A stretch of DNA of 64,000 bases from Actinoplanes cyaneus (GTDB lineage: Bacteria > Actinomycetota > Actinomycetes > Mycobacteriales > Micromonosporaceae): assembly GCF_016862095.1 (NCBI RefSeq), contig NZ_BOMH01000041.1, positions 186,001 through 250,000 of the forward strand, read 5' to 3'. A program made the position numbers and the translations under genes. This document shows, piece by piece, positions 41,654 to 50,414 of the stretch; the first letter of the stretch is position 1; each line of letters opens with the position of its first letter. The notes under the pieces are model-generated. The model was not told the DNA's origin. It worked only from the letters and a program-made list of their open reading frames with translations, and did not search any database.

Positions 41654-43087
41654 ATGCAGACGGCCACCGGTGTGACCCTCGACGGCCGGAACCTGACGAT
41701 CCCCGGTCTGCTCGCGATCGCCTCCGGACAGGCGGTGACCGAGGTCGGACCGGCCGCCCTGCGGCTCGTCGAGGCGCGGCACGCGCGGCTGCACGACGCC
41801 CGGGAGCGCGGCGCGGTCTACGGCGCGAACACGGGCGTGGGCGCGAACCGGCACGAGCACACCGGTGACGCCGGGGAGCACGGGTTGCGCCTGTTGCGCA
41901 GCCACTGTGCGGCCGTCGGGCCCGAGGAGGACGACGTGACGGCGCGCGCGGCCATGGCCGTACGGCTGAATCAGATCTTGTCCGGGGGTTCCGGGGTCTC
42001 CCGGCGGGTCGCCGAGGCGCTGGCCACGGCGCTGCGCGACGGCGCCGTGCCGAGTCTGCACCCGTGGGGCGCGATCGGCACTGCGGACCTGTCGGCGCTC
42101 GCCGAGCTCGGCCTGACCCTGGCCGGGGAACGTCCCTGGCGCTCCGGGAACGGGCCGGTGATCACCATCGACAGCACCGACGCGCTGCCGATGATCAGCT
42201 CCAGCGCGCTCACCGTCGCGACCGGAGTCATCGCGTTGTCGCAGGTGGACGAGCTGATCCGGGCCTCGGTGGTGGTGGCCGGGCTGTCGTTCCTGGCGCT
42301 GCGCGGCAACCCCGAGGCCTACCATCCGGCCGTCCACCGGGCCCGTGCGCATCCCGGGCAGGTGGAGGTCGCCGCGCAGCTCAGCGCCCTGGTGGCCGGG
42401 TGCGCGCCGCCGGTGCGCATCCAGGACCCGTTCGGGCTGCGCGTCGTGCCGCAGGTCACCGCGCCGGCCGTGCACGCGGCCCGCTCCCTGCACGACGTGC
42501 TCACCGCCGAGCTCAACGCCGCCGTGGAGAACCCGCTGGTCACCGACGACGGCGTGCTGCACCACGGCCAGTTCCACACCGCGACCCTGGCGGCCGGCCT
42601 GGACGCGGTGCGCAGCGCGTTCCTGCCGGTGCTGTCGCTGTCGTCGGCACGGGTAGGCCTGTTGATGCGCCCCGACATGACCGGCCTGCGCGCCTTCCTC
42701 GCCGACGGGCCGGCCGGCAGCTCCGGCCTGATGATCGGCGAGTACGTGGTCCAGGACGTCCTCACCGAGATCCGCGTCGGCATGCAGCCCACCGCGGCCG
42801 GCACCCTGACGATCTCGCTCGGCCTGGAGGAACACGCCAGCTTCGCCACCCAGGGCGCCCGCTCGCTGCGGCGGATGACCCGGCTCGCCCCGACCCTGCT
42901 CGCCGCCGAGCTGGTCGCTGCCGTCCGCGCGCTGCGGATGGCACCGGGCAGACTGCCGGAGGGCAGCGCCCGGGACGCCTTCGAGCTGGCCGCGAAGAAC
43001 CTGGAACCCGGGTTCGACGACCGGCCGCTCGGCACCGACCTGGACAACGCCGTCACCGTGCTCCCGGCCCTCGCCGCGCTCCTCTGA
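41654..43087 (+). CDS. Histidine/aromatic ammonia-lyase homologue lacking the MIO triad
   Basis: A 477-residue protein of the HAL/PAL family from the ATG 41654 (GGAGGGTAC before it). Family landmarks are present: YGANTGVG with Tyr56, VRIQDPFGLRVVPQV, ENPLVTDDGVLHHGQFH and GLEEHASFATQGARSL. However, the loop that should read GSVGASGDL reads GAIG-TADL at residues 139-146. The Ala-Ser-Gly that cyclises to the MIO electrophile is therefore missing and one residue is deleted. The enzyme is unlikely to be a normal histidine ammonia-lyase. It may perform an elimination that needs no MIO, such as loss of trimethylamine from ergothioneine-like betaines, which would fit the divergent OpuC-type importer. 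That function is inference. Confidence 0.85.
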   Translation: MQTATGVTLDGRNLTIPGLLAIASGQAVTEVGPAALRLVEARHARLHDARERGAVYGANTGVGANRHEHTGDAGEHGLRLLRSHCAAVGPEEDDVTARAAMAVRLNQILSGGSGVSRRVAEALATALRDGAVPSLHPWGAIGTADLSALAELGLTLAGERPWRSGNGPVITIDSTDALPMISSSALTVATGVIALSQVDELIRASVVVAGLSFLALRGNPEAYHPAVHRARAHPGQVEVAAQLSALVAGCAPPVRIQDPFGLRVVPQVTAPAVHAARSLHDVLTAELNAAVENPLVTDDGVLHHGQFHTATLAAGLDAVRSAFLPVLSLSSARVGLLMRPDMTGLRAFLADGPAGSSGLMIGEYVVQDVLTEIRVGMQPTAAGTLTISLGLEEHASFATQGARSLRRMTRLAPTLLAAELVAAVRALRMAPGRLPEGSARDAFELAAKNLEPGFDDRPLGTDLDNAVTVLPALAALL

Positions 43088-43128
43088 CCGCGCCCGGCAG
43101 GCACCACGCCGCACTCCTTCGACCCGGC

Positions 43129-44640
43129 TCACTCGAACGGCGGCAGCGGGCTGATCGCCGGCCCCTGCAGGACAGCGCCGTCGACGCCGAAACGGGAGCC
43201 GTGGCACGGGCACTCCCAGGCGGTCTCCGCGTCGTTGAAGTTGACGATGCACCCCAGGTGCGTGCACCGGGCCGAGCGGGTGTGCACCTCACCCGCCGCG
43301 TCCCGGTAGGCGGCGCACTGCTGCCCGCGGACCCGGACGATCGCGCCGTGGCCCGGGGCGATGTCGTCGATCGAGTCGACGTGCGAGGGCCGTACGCGAT
43401 CGCCGACGAAATGCCCGGCGACCTCGGCCCCCAGCTTCAGCATCGAACCGGCCTCCCGGGTCAGGCCCAGCCGGCGCGGATCGTAGAGCCCGGCCCACTC
43501 CGGCGCGTCGCCGCTGATCAACGCGGCCAGCAGCTGACCGGAGAGCACGCCCGAGCTCATCCCCCAGCCGCCGAAGCCGGTGGCCACGTACACGTTCTCG
43601 ACGCCCCGGTGGAAGCGCCCGATGAACGGCACCCCGTCGGTGGTGCTGTTGTCCTGAGTGGCCCAGCGGTAGACGATCCGCGCGTCCGGGAAGCGCTCCC
43701 GGGTCCAGTCGGAGAGACGCTGCCACTGCTCGGTGGCCTCACCCGCGCCCGGGGTGAAATGCTCGCCGGTGACGATGAGCAGGCGCTGCCCGTCCCCGTA
43801 CGGCGCGGTCCGTACCGAGCGGGTGTTCAGATCCGGCGTGAGGTAGGCGCCTCCCGGGTCCTGCCCGGCCGGGATCACCGCGGCGACCACCAGCTCGCGG
43901 CGCGGTTGCAGGCGGGAGAAGAGCAGCGCGCGGTCGAAGATCGGGTAATGGGTGGCGATCACGACGTGCCGGGCCGTGACGGTGTGCCCGCCCTCGGTGG
44001 TGACCGTGCACGAATCGCCCTCGTCCAGGTCGGTGACCCGGCTGCGCTCGAAGATCGACCCGCCACGACGGACCAGGTCGTCAGCCAGGGCCAGCAGGTA
44101 CTTGCGGGGGTGGAACTGGGCCTGGCCACCGACCCGGACCGCGCCGGCCACCGGGAACGGCAGCCCCGTCCCGGTGACGAAGGTGGCCGGCAGCCCGGCA
44201 GCGGCCGCCGCGTCCGCCTCGGCGCGCACCTTCTCCAGGGTGTCGCCCGACTCGGCCCAGGTGTACGCGGGCACCCGTTCCAGCTCGCAGTCGATCCCGA
44301 GGCGCGCCGTCACCTCCGCGACGCGCTCCACGGCGGCCTGCTGGCTCGTGGCGTACTGCCGCGCGCTCACCTGGTCGAAGGAGGTGCGCAACTTGTCGTA
44401 GACCAGGGTGTGCAGCACCGACAGCTTGGCGGTCGTGTACCCCGTGACGCCGGTGGCGATCCGGTCCGCCTCGAGCAGCGTCACCCGATGCCCGGCCTCG
44501 GTCAGCTCCCAGGCGGTGCACAGCCCCGCTATGCCCCCGCCGACCACGACCACGTCGGTGTCGGCATCACCGGACAGCCGCGGGTAGGCGGTCGGTGTGG
44601 TGGACTCGATCCAGTACGACTCTTGCGTGCCTGACAACAT
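43129..44640 (-). CDS. FAD-dependent oxidoreductase with C-terminal Rieske domain
   Basis: A 503-residue fusion. Residues 28-60 form the FAD-binding Rossmann motif (DVVVVGGGIAGLCTAWELTEAGHRVTLLEAD). The body is DAO/GlpD-like, with an ATGFGGWGMSSG C-terminal flavin motif. After about residue 415 comes a Rieske [2Fe-2S] domain with CTHLGC and CPCHGSRF, both Cys-His ligand pairs complete. Proteins of this layout are widespread and mostly uncharacterised; the substrate is unknown. It is convergent with the lyase gene (41 bp between stops), so any functional link is only positional. The ATG at 44640 has a poor ribosome site. Confidence 0.85.
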   Translation of the reverse strand: MLSGTQESYWIESTTPTAYPRLSGDADTDVVVVGGGIAGLCTAWELTEAGHRVTLLEADRIATGVTGYTTAKLSVLHTLVYDKLRTSFDQVSARQYATSQQAAVERVAEVTARLGIDCELERVPAYTWAESGDTLEKVRAEADAAAAAGLPATFVTGTGLPFPVAGAVRVGGQAQFHPRKYLLALADDLVRRGGSIFERSRVTDLDEGDSCTVTTEGGHTVTARHVVIATHYPIFDRALLFSRLQPRRELVVAAVIPAGQDPGGAYLTPDLNTRSVRTAPYGDGQRLLIVTGEHFTPGAGEATEQWQRLSDWTRERFPDARIVYRWATQDNSTTDGVPFIGRFHRGVENVYVATGFGGWGMSSGVLSGQLLAALISGDAPEWAGLYDPRRLGLTREAGSMLKLGAEVAGHFVGDRVRPSHVDSIDDIAPGHGAIVRVRGQQCAAYRDAAGEVHTRSARCTHLGCIVNFNDAETAWECPCHGSRFGVDGAVLQGPAISPLPPFE

Positions 44641-44796
44641 GGCCGCGCTCTACCCCCCGGTGATCGCGGCAAACCGCATGCCGCCGTGCACTCTCGTCCC
44701 GAGCGCTGATCAGGGCACCGCGGCGACGATCCCCGGGGTCGGAACAGGGCGTTCCCTGATGAATCTCGGGGATCGTCCAACCTAGATTTCTCCGGC

Positions 44797-45921
44797 ATGT
44801 CGATCTTTTCACGAGCGGCGATCGCCGCCGGCCTGGCGGCCTCGATCGTGGCCGGTACGGCCGGAGCGGCCGCGGCGATGTCCGGTGGCGCCGCGGTCAC
44901 CGACCCAACGACGGCGCCCTGGGTCGCGACCCTGGCCATGACCGGCGACGCGCCGCTGCTCCAGCGCGCCGGCTGCGGTGGAGCCCTCATCGCCCCCGAC
45001 CGGGTCCTGACCGCGGCGCACTGTGTGGACGGCATCGACCCGAGCCGCACCGAGGTCCACGTCGGTGCCCGGGTGCTGTCGTCGGAACCGGGCCGCACCC
45101 GGGGGATCCGCGGCATCTCGGCACTTCCCGGGTACCGCATCCTGCCGTCACCGGTCGACCCGGCCCGGACGGACTTCTCCAGCGCCCGCCGCGACCTCGC
45201 CGTGGTCCTGCTGGACGCCCCGGTGACCGAGGTCGTGCCGCTGCGCATCGCCGTGCGCCGCCCGGCGGCCGGGACCGCCGTCGCGTTCTTCGCCCACGGC
45301 ACGACCGGGATCGCCGGCCCGGACAGTTACCGCAACGACGTCCTGCACCGCGGCGACCTGACCGTCCTCGACGACGCCGCCTGCCGTGACGCCACACCCG
45401 CGACCGTGGACGGCGCCTCGGTCAGGTGTGCCGCCGACCCCGCGACGCCCCCGGTGACCGGCTGCTACCAGGACAGCGGCAGCCCGCTGGTGCAGACCGT
45501 CAACGGTGTCCCCCGGCTGACCGGCGTGTTCAGCTTCGGCGGCGAGACCGCCGGGAAGGAGTGCGGGCAGCCGTCACCGCTCTACTTCGCCGACCCCGTC
45601 GCGTTCCGGGCGTGGGCGCACCTGCCGGTCCTGCCGGCACAGCCCTACCCGTCGGCCGTCCCGCGGGTGAGCCTGACCGGTGACACCGCCCGGTGCACCG
45701 CGCCGGCCTGGGACCTGTCACGGGGTCTGCCGCCGTCCCGGATCACTTTCCAATGGGCGACCGTCACGGTGTACGGCCCGTTCGTCATTCCCACGCCGAT
45801 CGAGGGCGCCACCTCGCGAACCCTGCGCCTCGGCCCCGGTCAGGCGGTCACGTCACTGGCCTGTCTGGTGACCGCGACGAACGCCGGCGGGGTCACGACT
45901 ACGATGTCCGACACCCGGTGA
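44797..45921 (+). CDS. Secreted trypsin-like (S1) serine protease with variant GDSGG motif
   Basis: A 374-residue secreted protein. A signal peptide (about 1-27) is followed by a chymotrypsin-fold domain with His in LTAAHC, Asp in RRDLAVVLL and Ser in CYQDSGSPLV. The usual GDSGGP reads QDSGSP, so the catalytic Ser is present but the oxyanion-hole Gly before it is Gln and the following Gly is Ser. Four to six cysteines suit disulfides. The last roughly 110 residues resemble an Ig-like module (ARCTAPAWDLS, FQWATVTVYGPF). The gene may be leaderless: TAGATT lies about 8 bp before the ATG and no ribosome site is seen. Confidence 0.8.
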   Translation: MSIFSRAAIAAGLAASIVAGTAGAAAAMSGGAAVTDPTTAPWVATLAMTGDAPLLQRAGCGGALIAPDRVLTAAHCVDGIDPSRTEVHVGARVLSSEPGRTRGIRGISALPGYRILPSPVDPARTDFSSARRDLAVVLLDAPVTEVVPLRIAVRRPAAGTAVAFFAHGTTGIAGPDSYRNDVLHRGDLTVLDDAACRDATPATVDGASVRCAADPATPPVTGCYQDSGSPLVQTVNGVPRLTGVFSFGGETAGKECGQPSPLYFADPVAFRAWAHLPVLPAQPYPSAVPRVSLTGDTARCTAPAWDLSRGLPPSRITFQWATVTVYGPFVIPTPIEGATSRTLRLGPGQAVTSLACLVTATNAGGVTTTMSDTR

Positions 45922-45952
45922 GCCGGTCGTTCACCCTCCCGGCTGAGGACAT

Positions 45953-46036
45953 CGCGTCGGCGCGGGCTGCCAGCTGGTCCTCACCGTGGTTGTCCGCCCC
46001 GATAACCACGGTGAGCGCCAGCCGGGCCGCGACGCG
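45953..46036. repeat. Dispersed palindromic element, copy C
   Basis: This is the best-preserved copy. The inner stem CTCACCGTGGTTGTC (45980-45994) pairs with GATAACCACGGTGAG (46001-46015), one G-T apart from perfect. Outer ends CGCGTCG and CCGCGACGCG are also complementary. It lies between the protease and hydrolase genes. Confidence 0.75.
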
Positions 46037-46150
46037 CTCAACTCGGCAGATCAAGGCGTCGACGCGTGAGAGGAACCGGCGTGACGCCTGCGGCAGTGAA
46101 CGCGATGGGCTCGGGTCGCCGGCCTGTCGTACCCGTGCAAGGCTTTTGGC

Positions 46151-46795
46151 ATGGCGACGTTCGTTCTGATCCACGGCGGCGGGGGCAGCGCCTGGGACTG
46201 GCATCTGGTGGTCCCTGAGCTGACCGCTCTCGGCCACGACGTGGTGGTGCCGGAACTGCCGATCGACGACCCCTCAGCGGGATTCGCCGAGTTCTGCGAG
46301 TCGGTCGTCGATGCGGTCGGTGACCGGCGTGAGCTCGTGGTCGTCGGGCACTCCTACGGCGCGTTCACCGCACCGCTGATCGCCGGCAAGCTCCCGGTAC
46401 GGATGATCGTCCTGCTCACGCCGATGATCCCGCGGTCCGGCGAGAAGCCCGCGGACTGGTGGGGCAACACCGGCTACCACGGCGTCCCGGGGCTCGACGA
46501 GGAACAGCAGTTCTACAACGGCGTGCCGGCCGAGGTCGTCGCCGCCGCCGCGGAGCACAGCCGGGATCAGGTCAGCGCCGAAGGGGACCAGCCGTGGCCG
46601 CTGGACTGCTGGCCGGACGTGCCGACGAGGGTGCTCATCGCCCGCCAGGATCAGTTCTTCCTGCCCGGCTTCCAGCGCCGGGTGGCCGCCGACCGGCTCG
46701 GCGTCACTCCGGATGAGATCGACGGTGGCCATTGCGTGTCACTCAGTCACCCGCGGCAACTCGCCGATCGGCTGACCGCGTACCTGGTGCCATGA
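46151..46795 (+). CDS. Alpha/beta-hydrolase
   Basis: A 214-residue cytoplasmic hydrolase. It starts MATFVLIHGGGGSAWDWHLV, an oxyanion HGGG region. Nucleophile Ser is in VVGHSYGAF, Asp in IARQDQFFLP and His in DGGHCVSLSHP, all in the proper order for the fold. It is short for the family. It resembles salicylate/methyl-ester esterase-like proteins, but the substrate is unknown. AAGG lies upstream of the ATG. The gene stands alone and is followed at once by a 12-bp hairpin. Confidence 0.85.
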   Translation: MATFVLIHGGGGSAWDWHLVVPELTALGHDVVVPELPIDDPSAGFAEFCESVVDAVGDRRELVVVGHSYGAFTAPLIAGKLPVRMIVLLTPMIPRSGEKPADWWGNTGYHGVPGLDEEQQFYNGVPAEVVAAAAEHSRDQVSAEGDQPWPLDCWPDVPTRVLIARQDQFFLPGFQRRVAADRLGVTPDEIDGGHCVSLSHPRQLADRLTAYLVP

Positions 46796-46801
46796 AGCCG
46801 G

Positions 46802-46831
46802 CCGCCCGACCTGCGACCACAGGTCGGGCGG
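46802..46831 (+). terminator. Terminator of the alpha/beta-hydrolase gene
   Basis: CCGCCCGACCTG (46802-46813) pairs with CAGGTCGGGCGG (46820-46831) around a 6-nt loop, seven bp after the stop codon. Confidence 0.8.
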
Positions 46832-46890
46832 TGTCGTCGAGACGCGAGGCTGGCTCAGTGGCACGGGTGGTCCGCCTCTAGAGTCGGCGC

Positions 46891-48537
46891 GTGCAATCCA
46901 CGTCCACGGCTGACGCCGGCCTCGTTGCGGCTGTCCACGACGCGTTCGCCCGGTGCGGCGGGCCTCCGCCCCGGTTCGGAATGGGTGACCCGATCCGGTG
47001 GATCGACGCGCTGCTCGACGGCGGGCACGAGGAGCGGGCCTTCGTGGAGCTCCTCGACCTCCTGCACCGGGAACAGCTGGTAGAGGGATTCGACGGGCCG
47101 GCAACGAGGATCAAGGCCCGCGAGCGACGTCGTGCACTCGCCATCGCCATGCTCGCCAGCGCGCACGTCACCGAGCGGTACGGAAGTCCTTCGTCGCACC
47201 CGTATCTTGGCGTGGCGACAACAGTCGTGCGCCTGGCTGACGGCGATCAGCATCTCGAGGACGCCGCGCTGCGCAAGGTGCTGGAGCACTCGCCGGAGGC
47301 ATGGCGGGAAACCCCGTACCGGGTCGGCGTGGTCGTCGCGGCCCTCGCGGAGGCGCACCGCGGCGAGCCGGCGTACCTCGACCACCTGGCCGGCCTGCTC
47401 GCCGGCGACGATCGGCGGCATCTCGCCTTCGCGGCGCCGCTGCTCGGCCCGCTCGGTCTCGACGAGACGCTGCGGCTGTGCGGCACGGTCGCCGACGAAG
47501 CCGGCGAGGCCCTGACCGCCGCGTACGCCGACGCCGGCCGCTTCGACGACGCCCTGGCCCTCGCCGTCACACTCGGCGCAGGCGCTCGGCAACCCGCGCT
47601 CCTACGACTGGCCGGGCCGGACCTGTCGGCCGCCCAGGGCAAGGCACTCGTCGCCGCCTACCGTAAGTGCCCCAAGGTGAGCCGGCAGCGTATCGACCAG
47701 CTGATCTATCGCGGCCGTCGGATCTGTCTGCTGCTCGCCCTCGACCGGGTCGACGAGGCGATGGCGGAGCTGGTCCAGCAGCCGGACTGCCACGGTACCG
47801 AGTACGGTCCCGCACAGCTGACCGTCAAGATCCTGCGCCGATTCGCGGACCGGCCGGCAGAAGCCACCCCGGCACGGCTGCGAACGCTGCTCGACGTGCT
47901 CGCCGGGGACCACGTCATCGCGCAGGAGTTGGACGACGTCGTCATCGACGCGGTGCGGCTGGTCCACCGCCTCGGCGACGCAGCGATACGCACGGAGTTG
48001 GCCACGACTGACGTACCACGGATGCGAGCCCGTCTGCGGCACTGGCAAGCGGCCGCCGACGTCGCGCTCGCCTGGGCGCGGGTGGATGCCGGCGACCATA
48101 CGGCTGCCGATTCGCTGTTCGCCGCGCCGGCCGGCAGGTCCAACCGGGCGGTGCTGAGGTCCCTGCTCACGATGGCTCCCCGGACTCGCCTCGCGAGCCG
48201 CAACCCTGACCTGTTCTCCGATCTGCTCGCCGCGGCGTTCCGCACCGGGACGAGGATCCCGTACGAGGAATTCGGTGCGGACGAGATGCGGCTGGTGCCC
48301 GGCACGCTCGCCGCCGCGCCGCATCCGTTTCCCAGGTGGATGGGCTCGTGGGTTTCGGCGTACGCCGCCGGCACCGGTGACCGGACGTTGCTCGCCTTCG
48401 CGGTGGCGATCGCTCCGGACGCGCAGGCCGTGTGGTGGGTCGGGCGAGACGTCGCGGTGTTCCTGGCGCGCGCAGGCGAATTGGCCGGTGCCACCGAGAT
48501 CGCGGAACTGTGCGAGCTCATCGTTACCAAGAGATAG
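46891..48537 (+). CDS. Large alpha-helical repeat protein of unknown function
   Basis: A 548-residue soluble protein rich in Ala, Leu and Arg, built of paired helices, like TPR or HEAT-type solenoids. Repeating patterns include HEERAFVELLDLLHREQLVEGF, AGRFDDALALAVTLGA and LDRVDEAMAELVQQ. There are no catalytic motifs, signal peptide or membrane segments. It starts with GTG; TAGAGT lies 9 bp upstream and no ribosome site is visible, so it may be leaderless. The gene stands alone, convergent with the SDR. I do not recognise the family, and a function is not assigned. Confidence 0.7.
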   Translation: MQSTSTADAGLVAAVHDAFARCGGPPPRFGMGDPIRWIDALLDGGHEERAFVELLDLLHREQLVEGFDGPATRIKARERRRALAIAMLASAHVTERYGSPSSHPYLGVATTVVRLADGDQHLEDAALRKVLEHSPEAWRETPYRVGVVVAALAEAHRGEPAYLDHLAGLLAGDDRRHLAFAAPLLGPLGLDETLRLCGTVADEAGEALTAAYADAGRFDDALALAVTLGAGARQPALLRLAGPDLSAAQGKALVAAYRKCPKVSRQRIDQLIYRGRRICLLLALDRVDEAMAELVQQPDCHGTEYGPAQLTVKILRRFADRPAEATPARLRTLLDVLAGDHVIAQELDDVVIDAVRLVHRLGDAAIRTELATTDVPRMRARLRHWQAAADVALAWARVDAGDHTAADSLFAAPAGRSNRAVLRSLLTMAPRTRLASRNPDLFSDLLAAAFRTGTRIPYEEFGADEMRLVPGTLAAAPHPFPRWMGSWVSAYAAGTGDRTLLAFAVAIAPDAQAVWWVGRDVAVFLARAGELAGATEIAELCELIVTKR

Positions 48538-48556
48538 CGCTCGATCGGAGCCGGCT

Positions 48557-49411
48557 CTACAGCGGGAAGGCGGTGCCGGTCAGCTCCTCGGAGAGGGTCC
48601 AGAGGCGACGGGCCAGTCCGGGATCACGGGCTGCCCGGGAGCGACCGGTGATCGTCGGGACGCCGCGGGCCTGCAGGAAGCCGCCGGGCGAGATGTAGGT
48701 GTCGCCGGGGAGGTCGGCGGTGGCCGCGTGAAGGGTCGTCCGCGCACCGCCCTCGTCGCTCTGGGACAGCGGGCGCAGCAGCGCGTTCATGATGCGGGTG
48801 GGCAGGTTGCCGCCGTGACCGAGCAGGTTGGTGGCGGCCAGGCCGGGGTTGGCGACGGTGGCGACGACGCCGGAGCCGGCCGCGGTGAGGCGGCGCTGCA
48901 GCTCGGCGGTGAACAGCATGTTGGCGAGCTTGGACTGCGCGTATCCGGGAAACGGCCGGTACGGACGCCGCTCCCAGTTGGGGTCGTCCAGGTCCAGCTT
49001 CCCGGCCTGGTGACCGCCGGCCGCGACCGTGACGACCCGCCCCCTGATCCGGGGAAGCAGCAGGTTCGTGAGGGCGAAATGCCCCAGGTGATTGATGCCG
49101 AACTGGAGTTCGAAGCCGTCCGCCGTACGACCCAGGGGCGGCATCATGACGCCCGCGTTGTTGATCAGCAGGTCGACGGGGTCGGTGAACGACTCGGTGA
49201 AGTCCCGCACCGAGGCCAGGTCGGCGAGGTCGAGCCGGCGCACCTCGGTCCGGCCGTTCATGGACGAGGCGGCCGCCCGGCCGCGGTCCAGGTCCCGGAC
49301 GGCGAGCACGACGCGGACGCCCTGCCCGGCGAGGGAGCGCGCGGTGGCACGGCCGATGCCGCTGTTGGATCCGGTGACCACGGCGGTCCGACCGGCGAGA
49401 GGTTCTGTCAT
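48557..49411 (-). CDS. Short-chain dehydrogenase/reductase
   Basis: A 284-residue SDR with NAD(P)-binding TGSNSGIG at residues 13-20, LLINNAG, and the active-site YAQSKLAN Tyr/Lys pair. The segment that usually reads VSSxxH is VAAGGHQ here, so the catalytic Ser may be replaced. An inserted LDLDDPNWERRPY stretch before the Tyr matches the retinol-dehydrogenase/WWOX-like subgroup. The ATG at 49411 is chosen because the longer frame overlaps the divergent regulator. The divergent XRE regulator 103 bp away may control it, a common SDR-MmyB pairing in actinomycetes. Confidence 0.88.
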   Translation of the reverse strand: MTEPLAGRTAVVTGSNSGIGRATARSLAGQGVRVVLAVRDLDRGRAAASSMNGRTEVRRLDLADLASVRDFTESFTDPVDLLINNAGVMMPPLGRTADGFELQFGINHLGHFALTNLLLPRIRGRVVTVAAGGHQAGKLDLDDPNWERRPYRPFPGYAQSKLANMLFTAELQRRLTAAGSGVVATVANPGLAATNLLGHGGNLPTRIMNALLRPLSQSDEGGARTTLHAATADLPGDTYISPGGFLQARGVPTITGRSRAARDPGLARRLWTLSEELTGTAFPL

Positions 49412-49514
49412 GCGTCGAGGCTCACCTGGCCGGGGGCCGGCAGCCAGTGCCCGCCGCAACGGTAGGAACGGCGTTACCAGGCAACTCCGCGACGCCGCGG
49501 CCATCATGGGGGGC

Positions 49515-50414
49515 ATGTCCTCCGCGGAGAATGATCTGGGCGGTCTGCTGCGTGCCTGGCGTGACAGATGTGCTCCCGCCGACGTCGGCCTGACGGCGCA
49601 CGGGCGGCGACGGGCCCGCGGGCTGCGCCGCGAGGAGTTGGCCGGCCTGGCCGGGGTGAGCGTCGACTACCTGGTGCGCCTGGAGCAGGGCCGGTCGCGG
49701 CGTCCCGGCCCGCCGATCGTGGCCGCGCTGGCCAGGGCCCTGCAACTGGACGAACAGGAGACCGCCGTTCTCCACCAGGCCGCCGGGCTTCCGGCGCCGT
49801 CGAGCCGTGCCGTGCCGGTGCACGTCCCGCCGGGCGTCCAGCGGCTCGTCACCCGGATGGCCGACTATCCGGTCGCCGTCTTCGCCGCGGACTGGACCCT
49901 GATCACCTGGAACGCGATGTGGAGCGCGCTGAGCGGTGACCCGGCCGGATGGCCGGCGGCCGGCCGCAACCTCATCCGGGCCACCTTCTGCCGGGCGCCG
50001 GGCGAGTCGGCCGCGCACGGCCCGGACGAGGATATCGAGCGCGCCCTTGTCGCCGACCTGCGTCAGGCCGTGACCTCGTACCCGGCCGACGAGCACCTCC
50101 GCTCCCTGGTCGCCGACGTCGCCGAGGCCAGTCCCCGGTTCCGTGAACTGTGGAACTCGGGCGTGGCAGGCCGGCACGCCAGCTCCCGGAAGGTCGTCCG
50201 GCACCGGCTGGTCGGTGAGCTCGTCCTGGACTGCGACGTCCTGACCGTGCCCGGCTCCGACCTGAGGATCATCGTCTACACCGCGGCGGCGGGCAGCCCG
50301 GACGCCGAGAGGCTCGAGTTCCTCCGGGTCAGCGCCGTGCACACGGTCACCACCGGCGTCAGCCGGCCGCACCGCGACGGATCGACTCCGCCCGCCGTAC
50401 GCGATCAGGGGTGA
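49515..50414 (+). CDS. XRE-family regulator with MmyB-like ligand-binding domain
   Basis: A 299-residue repressor-type protein. The N-terminal helix-turn-helix (residues about 12-80) has the MmyB-group signature RRRARGLRREELAGLAGVSVDYLVRLEQGRSRRPGPPIV. The C-terminal part (about 105-290) matches the MmyB PAS-like domain, with FAADWTLITWNAMWSALSG. Members bind fatty-acid-like ligands and regulate an adjacent, divergent SDR gene. The ATG at 49515 follows a G-rich run; the ATG at 49506 is an alternative. The 3' end overlaps the convergent lipoprotein-like gene by 56 bp. Confidence 0.88.
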   Translation: MSSAENDLGGLLRAWRDRCAPADVGLTAHGRRRARGLRREELAGLAGVSVDYLVRLEQGRSRRPGPPIVAALARALQLDEQETAVLHQAAGLPAPSSRAVPVHVPPGVQRLVTRMADYPVAVFAADWTLITWNAMWSALSGDPAGWPAAGRNLIRATFCRAPGESAAHGPDEDIERALVADLRQAVTSYPADEHLRSLVADVAEASPRFRELWNSGVAGRHASSRKVVRHRLVGELVLDCDVLTVPGSDLRIIVYTAAAGSPDAERLEFLRVSAVHTVTTGVSRPHRDGSTPPAVRDQG

